Origin: Jatrophihabitans telluris
GTDB taxonomy: Bacteria > Actinomycetota > Actinomycetes > Mycobacteriales > Jatrophihabitantaceae
Assembly (NCBI RefSeq): GCF_023516435.1
Contig: NZ_CP097332.1
Coordinates: 3,906,001-3,970,000, forward strand
Direction: 5' to 3'
DNA: 64,000 nt
Shown: positions 56,388 to 63,138 of the stretch, piece after piece
Layout of the letters: each line of letters opens with the position of its first letter
How positions within the stretch are numbered: position 1 is the first letter of the stretch
Program-made: the position numbers and the translations under genes
The notes under the pieces: generated by a model
Told to the model about the DNA's origin: nothing
The model's input: the letters and a program-made list of their open reading frames with translations, nothing else
Database searches by the model: none

Positions 56388-57184
56388 GCCGGCCGTCCCG
56401 CGCTGGTTCGGCGGTGGGGCCGGCTCAGCAGTACGGCACGGCAGGCGAGCACCCAGGCCAGCCCGAGTAGTGCGCCGGCGACGACGTCGGTCGGGAAGTG
56501 CATCCCCCGGTACAGCCGCGAGGTTGCGACGAGCACGGGGGCTACCACCGCGATGACCACCAACAGCCGCCGCAGCCAGCCCGGGGCGCCGACCGCGAAG
56601 GCGGCTACCGCGATTCCGGCATACAGCGCCACGGAGGCCGCGGTGTGACCCGAGGGGAAGCTCGAGGTCGGCGGGGCGCTGTCGAGCCGCGGGACGCCCG
56701 GCCGATGCCGCTCGACGAGCAGGGTGGTGCACACGAAGATGCTCACCTCACCGATCACGGCGACCGCCAGGAAGCCCGAGGCGATCCAGGTGCGGGTCCG
56801 CCACCAGAACACCGCCGCCGCGACCACGCCGACCGCGAGCACGGTCGTGGTTTCGGCGCCGAGGGTGGCCCAGTGGGTGGATGAGTTCCAGAAGGCACTG
56901 CGGTGAGCCGCCAGCCAGCGATCGACGCGCAGGTCCGCCCGCTGCAGGGGCGACGCGGGGCCGGTGTGGGTCAGCAGCCTGCCGGTCGCGACCAGCAGGA
57001 GCCAGAGCACGATCGCGAAGGCCACGAGCATGAGCGCGGGACGAACCAGCGTGGCGAGCCGACTGGATGACGGTCGGCGACCACGAGCGCCCGCCCCGCC
57101 GATGCGCGGGCCGTTGCCGTGCCCGTCGCCGTGCCCGCCGTCGTCGTCGCCGTGGCCGTCCAGCGGCCTCAGGTGCGCCGCCAT
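56384..57184 (-). CDS. PAP2-family membrane phosphatase, second copy with Asp/His-rich N-terminus
   Basis: A 266-residue relative of the neighbouring PAP2 protein. Motif 2 (FPSGHTAAS) and motif 3 (SRLYRGMHFPTD) are intact, but in motif 1 the lysine of K-x6-RP is replaced: the sequence reads TLLVERHRP. The N-terminus (MAAHLRPLDGHGDDDGGHGDGHGNG) is Asp, Gly and His-rich, before the first of about six helices. The ATG at 57184 lies inside the end of the DUF1206 gene (16-base overlap). Whether it is a true phosphatase or a binding protein is open. Confidence 0.85.
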   Translation of the reverse strand: MAAHLRPLDGHGDDDGGHGDGHGNGPRIGGAGARGRRPSSSRLATLVRPALMLVAFAIVLWLLLVATGRLLTHTGPASPLQRADLRVDRWLAAHRSAFWNSSTHWATLGAETTTVLAVGVVAAAVFWWRTRTWIASGFLAVAVIGEVSIFVCTTLLVERHRPGVPRLDSAPPTSSFPSGHTAASVALYAGIAVAAFAVGAPGWLRRLLVVIAVVAPVLVATSRLYRGMHFPTDVVAGALLGLAWVLACRAVLLSRPHRRTSAGRPA

Positions 57185-58044
57185 GCCGCTTCGCAGTAGC
57201 CGTAGAGGGCGAACGCGATCAGGCCGACAGCGGCTAGGCCGACCCACCAGCGCCCGTAGTCCGACTCGGACAACTTGCGCAGCGCCCCGTCCAGCCCGCG
57301 AGCTTGATGCGGGTCGTACTTCCAGGCGGCTTGCACCACGAAGATGCCACTCAGCGCGAAGACGATGCCGCGGGCGGTCGTCCCGATCGCTCCGAGAATT
57401 CGCACCGCTCGCACGGCCAGCGGACTGAGCTCGCCGAGCTTGAAGTACTTGAGGAACTTCCGCCGCACGCCCTCGACGACCAGGAACAGGCCTACGGCGA
57501 TGACGATCAACCCGGCGATGGCGATCGCCCAGCGGCCACCTGTGTGACGCATCACTCGCGCGGTCAGCTGCTGCTGTTCACCGGCCTGGCTCTGCTTGCG
57601 AGAATGCAGCAGGAGATTGACGGCGCTCACGGCGAAGAACGCGTACACGAGCCCACGCGCCAAGGACTGCAGCCGGGGGCCGGCGTCGCGGCCCTGTCCG
57701 ACCACGCCGAAGGCGGCTTCGGAGAAACGCCAGAGCGCGTAGCCGACGAGGCCGACGGTGATGACGAACAGCAGGACGAATCCGCCCGTGTGCTGGGTCA
57801 GCTCCTGCATGGCTCCGCGCTGATCCGTCTCCGGGGCGTGATGGCCGAAGGCGAGCAGCAGGGTGAACCAGCCGATGAGCAGGTAGATGGTGGCGCGGGC
57901 CGCCAGACCGAGGCGCGCCAGGCGCTTGAGGCCGCGACTCTCAGCCGCACCTCGAACCGAATCGGAGACGCTACCGGCGGCGTTGTGCGCCGCACCGGTC
58001 ATCCGCCGGGACCCCGAACCTGACATCCAGTCAGACATACCCAT
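57169..58044 (-). CDS. DUF1206 membrane protein
   Basis: A 291-residue integral membrane protein of the actinobacterial DUF1206 family, made of three repeats of a two-helix unit: LARLGLAARATIYLLIGW, LARGLVYAFFAV and ILGAIGTTARGIVFALSG, each beginning a helix pair with GhxARGhxY-like spacing. ATG 58044 was chosen, with a GGGG-rich ribosome binding site about nine bases upstream; an ATG two codons later is possible. It is the first of a three-gene minus-strand set with the PAP2 genes and is divergent from tRNA-Ser. Its function is unknown. Confidence 0.88.
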   Translation of the reverse strand: MGMSDWMSGSGSRRMTGAAHNAAGSVSDSVRGAAESRGLKRLARLGLAARATIYLLIGWFTLLLAFGHHAPETDQRGAMQELTQHTGGFVLLFVITVGLVGYALWRFSEAAFGVVGQGRDAGPRLQSLARGLVYAFFAVSAVNLLLHSRKQSQAGEQQQLTARVMRHTGGRWAIAIAGLIVIAVGLFLVVEGVRRKFLKYFKLGELSPLAVRAVRILGAIGTTARGIVFALSGIFVVQAAWKYDPHQARGLDGALRKLSESDYGRWWVGLAAVGLIAFALYGYCEAAWRRT

Positions 58045-58108
58045 AGGTGTAAGCCCCCCTTGTCGGCACGAACCTAACACCGTCGGGCGTCGCCGCACCC
58101 CCTCCCGA

Positions 58109-58138
58109 TTCGGTTACCGACAGATGAACCCGTATTCT
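58109..58138 (+). promoter_or_regulatory. Promoter of tRNA-Ser
   Basis: TTCGGT (58109-58114) and TATTCT (58133-58138) are spaced by 18 bases, with the mature tRNA starting eight bases after the -10 box. Confidence 0.5.
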
Positions 58139-58145
58139 CTGCCGC

Positions 58146-58233
58146 GGAGGATTCGCATAGTGGCCTAGTGCGCACGATTGGAAATCGTGTTGGGGGAAAC
58201 CCCTCACGGGTTCAAATCCCGTATCCTCCGCCA
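58146..58233 (+). tRNA. tRNA-Ser (anticodon GGA)
   Basis: The acceptor GGAGGAT pairs with ATCCTCC, the anticodon arm CACGA-TTGGAAA-TCGTG gives anticodon GGA, the long variable arm TTGGGGGAAACCCCTC is typical of serine tRNAs, and the T-arm is CGGGTTCAAATCCCG. Discriminator G and an encoded CCA (58231-58233) follow. Confidence 0.97.
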
Positions 58234-58547
58234 GAGTGCCGATACTTGAACTTTGAGCACCGCGTAAGCGAGCGCCTGTTCGAATAACTGCACCTCGTGC
58301 AAGAAGGCGGCATCCTCCGGGATGCCGCCTTCTTCGTCGTCCGACGACGCTGGAATCGGAACGAAGCACCTCCGCCATTCGCTCAGGGCTGGGCGGCGTA
58401 CCCGCAGGTCGGCCCTGGGCAGGGCCGGCCCTTACGTCGAATTAACATTTGCCGCCACCACATCTCGCGGCTGTCACTTTCGCGTCATGCCCTCGTCACA
58501 GTGCCCCGGTCCAATGGAGGCACTGGGACGAAAGGGCTCGGATCGTG
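58234..58547. other. Spacer after tRNA-Ser
   Basis: Apart from the terminator at 58301-58334, this 314-base stretch shows no gene. A GTGCC/GGCAC dyad near 58501-58525 and a locally AT-rich patch near 58436-58452 could mark the promoter of the hypothetical gene at 58548. Confidence 0.4.
58301..58334. terminator. Hairpin terminator after tRNA-Ser
   Basis: AAGAAGGCGGCATC (58301-58314) is the exact reverse complement of 58321-58334, giving a 14-bp stem with a six-base loop and T-rich end, the same style as the terminator after tRNA-Pro. Confidence 0.85.
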
Positions 58548-59000
58548 ATGACAGTGACCTTCGAATACTCCTCGGTCCACGGCGCACTGGCCGCGGCATA
58601 CACCTCGGGCGCGCTCGCGGCCGAGTTCGGGCCGGAGCGGGTACGAGTCTGCCTGGCCGCTGACGCCGAGGAGCGAGGTGACCTTGCCCCGCTCATCGCC
58701 GAACTGCCCATCGGCCAAGCCGAACTTCGGCGCTACGACACCCGCCTGCTCGGAATCGTCCACGATGGGGACGGGCCGGCGTGGGCGCTGGTGACCTCGC
58801 ACGTCAATCTCGAACGCCAGTCACCGATGCTGGTCCGCGCACTGAGCGCCGTGCTGCAGGCCCGTCCGCACCGCCGTCCGGTGCTCGACCAGACGGTGAC
58901 CGGGGACTACGAGGTCTGGATGGCCGAGTGTCCGCTGCGCGCGGCGCACATCCTGCTGATCGAGGACTTCGTCGCCGGAGCGCGTCCGCTCGCGGCCTGA
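58548..59000 (+). CDS. Hypothetical protein, 150 residues
   Basis: No family recognised. The protein starts MTVTFEYSSVHGALAAAYTSG and reads as a soluble alpha/beta protein with even codon usage typical of the genome. Segments LRRYDTRLLGIVHDGDGPAWALVTSHVNL and QARPHRRPVLDQTVTGDYEVWMAECPLRAAHILLIED suggest a small-molecule or protein interaction domain, but no catalytic pattern stands out. ATG 58548 follows a GTG one codon earlier; an AAAGGG element lies 10-13 bases upstream. It lies between tRNA-Ser and tRNA-like debris. Confidence 0.6.
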   Translation: MTVTFEYSSVHGALAAAYTSGALAAEFGPERVRVCLAADAEERGDLAPLIAELPIGQAELRRYDTRLLGIVHDGDGPAWALVTSHVNLERQSPMLVRALSAVLQARPHRRPVLDQTVTGDYEVWMAECPLRAAHILLIEDFVAGARPLAA

Positions 59001-59030
59001 AGCTGCCGGTAGAGATCCGGTAGAGAGCTG

Positions 59031-59176
59031 TGGTGCCGTCGGGGGAATCGAACCCTCCGCTTCGCCCATGCTCGACTGCCACGCGTCGCGTCGTCTGCTG
59101 GCGGTTGAGACCACCGTCGCATCCAGGGCCGGCACCAGGTAGAGCGCGACACGAGCCGGTTTGATTCCCGACCGGA
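59031..59176. other. tRNA-like relics
   Basis: On the minus strand, 59062 to 59031 carries a T-arm-like GGGTTCGATTCCC followed by GACGGCACCA, a tRNA 3' end with an encoded CCA. On the plus strand, 59138-59176 holds GGTAGAGC (D-arm-like) and then GGTTTGATTCCC (T-arm-like). Neither is part of a complete cloverleaf; T-stem pairing in the first has a mismatch and the 5' acceptor half is degenerate. They look like decayed or rearranged tRNA gene pieces. Confidence 0.4.
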
Positions 59177-59184
59177 TGAAATCG

Positions 59185-59649
59185 TCAGCGTCCCTCGGCG
59201 AAGCCGTACTGGCGCCACGCCTCGTACACCGCGATCGCCGCTGCGTTGGCGAGGTTCAGCGAGCGCCGGCCGGCCAGCATCGGGATCCGTACCCGCTCGG
59301 TGACCCGCGGGTCGGCCAGCACCTGCGCGCTCAGGCCGGTCGGTTCAGGGCCGAACATGAGCACGTCACCCGGCTCGTAGGCGATGTCCGCGTAGGACGT
59401 TTTCGCCTTGGTGGTGAAGGCGAAAACCCGCCGGCCGGTGAACGCGTGCCAGGCGGCGGCCAGATCCTCGTGCTGCCGGACGACGGCCAGATCGTGATAG
59501 TCCAGACCCGCCCGGCGCAGTTGAGGCTCGCTCAGATCGAAGGAGTGCGGGCCCACCAGATGCAGTTCGGCTCCGGTGGCCGCCGCGAGGCGAATGGCGT
59601 TGCCCGTGTTGGGCGGGATCTTCGGCTCGACGAACGCGATGTGGAACAC
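59185..59649 (-). CDS. trmL: tRNA (cytidine/uridine-2'-O-)-methyltransferase TrmL
   Basis: SpoU-family knotted methyltransferase of 154 residues that methylates the wobble ribose of tRNA-Leu in other bacteria. Motifs: EPKIPPNTGNAIRLAAATG (motif 1 with the catalytic Arg), DVLMFGPEPTGLS (motif 2) and PMLAGRRSLNLANAAAIAVYE (motif 3), in family order and length. ATG 59649 is a clear start. It lies downstream of the 32-bp repeat array; its 3' side faces the tRNA debris. Confidence 0.94.
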   Translation of the reverse strand: MFHIAFVEPKIPPNTGNAIRLAAATGAELHLVGPHSFDLSEPQLRRAGLDYHDLAVVRQHEDLAAAWHAFTGRRVFAFTTKAKTSYADIAYEPGDVLMFGPEPTGLSAQVLADPRVTERVRIPMLAGRRSLNLANAAAIAVYEAWRQYGFAEGR

Positions 59650-59680
59650 GCTCGAATCCTGTCACGGCTCCCGCGCATTG

Positions 59681-59872
59681 GACCTGCGCGCAACAAGGGC
59701 AACGTCAACGCCGACCTGCACGCAACAACGGCAACGTCAACGCCGACCTGCGCGCAACAAGGGCAACGTCAACGCCGACCCCCGCGCAACAAGGGCAACG
59801 TCAACGCCGACCCGCGCGCAACAAGGGCAACGTCAACGCGGACCTGCGCGCAACAAGGGCAACGTCAACGCC
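59681..59872. repeat. 32-bp tandem repeat array (locus B)
   Basis: Six direct units of exactly 32 bp begin GACCTGCGC and share the core GCAACAAGGGCAACGTCAAC. A partial seventh unit (GACGC) follows. The array fills the gap between the trmL start (59649) and the stop of the acyltransferase (59886), ending 13 bases before that stop. The core differs from locus A (20452-20720) by one base and by the flanking nine bases. Confidence 0.93.
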
Positions 59873-59885
59873 GACGCAGGGGCTG

Positions 59886-62105
59886 TCAGGGGGCCAGGGT
59901 GAGGATCTGGTCGGTGAGCATCGTGCCGATCTTGTCGGAGAAGGTCTGGGTCAGATGGAGGCCGTCGACGTGCACCGGGGCGGTTCCGACGAACGACGGG
60001 CAGAAGCCGTTGGCCGAGCAGAACAGCTCGTTGGTGTCGACGTAACCGGCACCGGCAGAGGCGGCCGCCGCCTTCTCCGCGCCGACGACGCCGACCCAAC
60101 TGGGTGACAGCTTGCCCACACAGCTAGCGGGATCGCTTGCGGCCGAGGTCGCGCACTGCTGCAGACTCGGGCCCTGGGGCGGCGGCGAGAGGACGACGGT
60201 CTTGCCCGCACCGGCCTTGCCCACCCGCGTGATCATCGACGCCGTGGCCGTACGCCACTCCGCGAACGCGGCGTCGCCTTTCGCGCCGTCGCCGAGGCGG
60301 TCGATCGTCTCCACCGAACTGGCCAGGACCACCAGATCCGGATGCAGCCGCGCTACCTGGGCCACCGTCCAGTCGCGATGCTGGTTGCACCGGGCGCCGA
60401 AGTTGGGGTCGGTCCCGACGGACTGTTTGACCGCGAGGTCGGCGGCGGGACACTGGCCGAAGGTCATCCCGTAGACGGTGTAGCCGCGCGCCTGCAGAGT
60501 CCGCAACGCGGGCAGCCAGGTGATCCCGATCGAATCGCCCAGCACCGCAACGGATTTAGGAGTGGCGGTTCCCTGCGCCGGGAAGGTGCAGCCGGCCAGG
60601 GTCGTGGCGTCGTTGACGTTGCCGCACGGGCCCCATTCGGCGACCTTCGAGCCGGCCAGCTTGTCCAGACTGGGATCCAGAGCCGGGAACCGGCTCGCCT
60701 GCAGCGCGGCGTCGATCTCGGCGCTGTAGCTCGCCGGTACCGACAGCACCGTGGGGTCGACGGTGGTGGTGCCGTTCGGGGAGGACTGGCCGACCAGCGC
60801 CGCTCCCGTCGCGTCCGATCCGAAGTCGAGGACGGGCGGGTTCGGCCGAATGGTCCAGGCGACGACCGACAGCACGACGAGGCAGAACGCGGTGTAGGCC
60901 GCCGCCCGGCGGGCGGTGAAACCGTGGACCCGATGACTGGCGCGCTGTGGCCGCCAATGCCGCAGTGCCCGCAGCTGAGCAAGATTCAGATGGCGGAAGG
61001 GCTCCTCGATGAAGTGATAGGACAGCACGGTCAGACCGGCCATCACCAGCAGAGCCGTCAGGTTGAAGTAGGTTCCGGAACCGTTCAATCGCGCCTGGAG
61101 GAAGATGATCACCGGCCAGTGCCACAGGTACAGGGAGTAGGAGACCCGGCCGACGTAGCGGCTGCCGCGGTTGATCAGGGGCCAGGCCGTCCACGGCAGC
61201 TCGCTGCCCGTTCCCGCCAGGATGACCAGCACGACACCGGCGGCCGGTGCGGCGGCCGCCGGTGCGGGAAACAGTCGATCAGCCGTGATCGCCACGGCGG
61301 AGACGGCGACCAGCAGCAAGCCCGCGGCCATCATCACCTCGCGCACGAGCCAGTGCATGCGAATGCGGCCCGCCGGTGCCACGACGGCGAGGCTCAGAGC
61401 CAGCACGGCGCCGATCGCCAGTTCCCAGGCGCGCGCGGGCGCGATGAAGTAAGCGGTCGCCCGGTTGTGCTGGGTCAGTCGGATCGCAAGAACGGTCAAG
61501 GCGGCCAGCATGAGCGCCGAGCAGGCCGTCACGACGATCTGCGCCCGCCGCGAGCTCAACCGGCGGCACAGCGCGAACATCACTATGAGCAGGATCGGCC
61601 AGAACAGGTAGAACTGCTCCTCCACCGACAGCGACCAGAAGTGCTGGACCGGCGAGGGTTGCTTGTTCGTCGCGAAGTAGTCGGTGCCGATGCGGGCGAA
61701 GTGCTCGTTGGCCAGAAAGCCCAGTGACCACAGGACGTCGACGCCGGTGTCGTGGGCGCGCGTGGCGAAGAAGAAGAGCTTGGCGGCCAGCCAGGTCGCC
61801 AGCAGGACCACCAGCGCGGCGGGCAGGATCCGCCGCGCTCGGCGTTCGTAGAAGGCGCGGATGGAGATCTTGCCGGTACGGCGACGCTCCTTGGCGAGCA
61901 GTCCGGTGATCAGGAAGCCCGAGATGACGAAGAAGACGTCAACGCCGATGAAGCCACCGCGCGGGCGCCCCAGCAAGTGGTCGGCGACGACGAGCAACAC
62001 CGCGACCGCCCGAAGTCCCTCGACCTCAGGGCGGAATCCCGTTGCCGAACCCGAACGCTCGACCGGTGGCCGGACATAGGTACGCGGAAATAGCGCGACA
62101 GTCAC
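59886..62105 (-). CDS. OafA-type acyltransferase with SGNH domain
   Basis: A 739-residue membrane protein. The N-terminal acyltransferase-3 domain (about residues 20-370) has FRPEVEGLRAVAVLLVVADHL with the catalytic His region, GGFIGVDVFFVISGFLITG and RRARRILPAALVV, and ten or more helices. After a linker, a C-terminal extracellular SGNH hydrolase domain begins at SVAVLGDSIGITWLP (about residue 523, catalytic Ser) and ends with DGLHLT (about 713, Asp-His). Such two-domain proteins O-acetylate cell-wall or surface polysaccharides, with SGNH performing the transfer. GTG 62105 is the start. Confidence 0.92.
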   Translation of the reverse strand: MTVALFPRTYVRPPVERSGSATGFRPEVEGLRAVAVLLVVADHLLGRPRGGFIGVDVFFVISGFLITGLLAKERRRTGKISIRAFYERRARRILPAALVVLLATWLAAKLFFFATRAHDTGVDVLWSLGFLANEHFARIGTDYFATNKQPSPVQHFWSLSVEEQFYLFWPILLIVMFALCRRLSSRRAQIVVTACSALMLAALTVLAIRLTQHNRATAYFIAPARAWELAIGAVLALSLAVVAPAGRIRMHWLVREVMMAAGLLLVAVSAVAITADRLFPAPAAAAPAAGVVLVILAGTGSELPWTAWPLINRGSRYVGRVSYSLYLWHWPVIIFLQARLNGSGTYFNLTALLVMAGLTVLSYHFIEEPFRHLNLAQLRALRHWRPQRASHRVHGFTARRAAAYTAFCLVVLSVVAWTIRPNPPVLDFGSDATGAALVGQSSPNGTTTVDPTVLSVPASYSAEIDAALQASRFPALDPSLDKLAGSKVAEWGPCGNVNDATTLAGCTFPAQGTATPKSVAVLGDSIGITWLPALRTLQARGYTVYGMTFGQCPAADLAVKQSVGTDPNFGARCNQHRDWTVAQVARLHPDLVVLASSVETIDRLGDGAKGDAAFAEWRTATASMITRVGKAGAGKTVVLSPPPQGPSLQQCATSAASDPASCVGKLSPSWVGVVGAEKAAAASAGAGYVDTNELFCSANGFCPSFVGTAPVHVDGLHLTQTFSDKIGTMLTDQILTLAP

Positions 62106-62261
62106 GATTGCCCCCGCAAATCTCTGTGACCAACTGCATCAGTGCAGAGAACTTAACAGAAGATCTATGCCGGTGTCCCGCGTGATCCGGTGTGGAGTTC
62201 ACCATCGGCCCTTTCTTGCCACCATCGCCCCGGGTGGACCGGCGTACAGCAGCGATCCCGA

Positions 62262-62267
62262 TACCGT
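62262..62267 (+). promoter_or_regulatory. -10 box for leaderless SpoU methyltransferase
   Basis: TACCGT is six bases from the GTG start at 62274, with no Shine-Dalgarno. Confidence 0.4.
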
Positions 62268-62273
62268 GACGGG

Positions 62274-63104
62274 GTGCAGATCGCCACCGGACATCCAGCC
62301 GCCAAGCAGGTTCTCGGCCTCCTGCGCGGCCACGGACAACCGGGGAGCACCGACGCGCTCGAGGAGGCAGAACTCACCGTCGCGGAGGGATTCTGGGCCT
62401 GCGAAGCAGTTCGGGATGCGGCTCGCGATCGCGGCCTACGCGTGGTGAGCGTGCTCTACTGCCCGCAGGTGTTGCGACCGGACGGTCTCGAGGTCGCTCA
62501 CCAGCTGGCTGACCTCGCCGAACAGGCCTACGAGATCTCGGCCAAGACCCTGCAGCGGCTGGCCGAACGGGACCGCCCGGACGGTCTCATCGCCGTCGTC
62601 GAACTACCGACATGGACACCAGGGTCGCTTGCGCTGGCAGAGCGCGCACTCGTACTGGTGGCCGACGGCATCGAACAACCCGGCAATCTCGGAACGCTCA
62701 TCCGCACCCTCGACGCGTGCGGGGCCGACGCTCTGGTGCTGACGAATCCCCGGACGCGCCGGGCGAACGTCAAGGTGTTCCGGGCCAGCCACGGAACCGT
62801 GTTGCGGGTTCCGTGCCTGAGCTTCGCCACGGTCGCCGACGGGCAGGACTGGCTGGACGGAGCGGGGTTCGGCGTCTACCTCGCCGATACCGAGGGCGCC
62901 AGCCGATACTCCGACCTCGCCTACGCCGACCGAACCGCCCTCGTGCTGGGCAACGAGCGTTTCGGCATCGATCGGGCCTGGTACCGGGAGTCGGCGGCCA
63001 GGGTCTTCATTCCGATGCTGGGCGTGGCCGATTCCCTCAACGTCTCGATCTCGGCCGCGGTGCTGCTCTACGAGGCCCGATCGAAGCTGGCCGACTGGCG
63101 CTGA
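62274..63104 (+). CDS. SpoU/TrmH-family RNA 2'-O-methyltransferase
   Basis: A 276-residue SPOUT methyltransferase. The N-terminal substrate-binding domain (residues 1-110; FWACEAVRDAARDRGL, YEISAKTLQRLAERDRPDGLIAVVEL) precedes the knot domain with motif 1 DGIEQPGNLGTLIRTLDACGADALVL, motif 2 ALVLGNERFGID and motif 3 FIPMLGVADSLNVSISAAVLLYEA. It is of the RlmB/TrmH-type group acting on rRNA or tRNA; which base is not evident. GTG 62274 has a -10 box just upstream; an earlier in-frame start at 62190 is antisense to nothing and lacks a ribosome binding site. The 3' end converges with the secreted protein gene. Confidence 0.9.
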   Translation: MQIATGHPAAKQVLGLLRGHGQPGSTDALEEAELTVAEGFWACEAVRDAARDRGLRVVSVLYCPQVLRPDGLEVAHQLADLAEQAYEISAKTLQRLAERDRPDGLIAVVELPTWTPGSLALAERALVLVADGIEQPGNLGTLIRTLDACGADALVLTNPRTRRANVKVFRASHGTVLRVPCLSFATVADGQDWLDGAGFGVYLADTEGASRYSDLAYADRTALVLGNERFGIDRAWYRESAARVFIPMLGVADSLNVSISAAVLLYEARSKLADWR

Positions 63105-63138
63105 CCGGTGGGCGAACCCCCTTTCTCACAAGGGTGAA

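Noticed and set aside
59031-59131. Selenocysteine tRNA on the minus strand
   Set aside because: A T-arm and CCA are present and a weak stem surrounds TCTCAA, but the T-stem has a mismatch, arm lengths do not fit and the acceptor pairing is broken.
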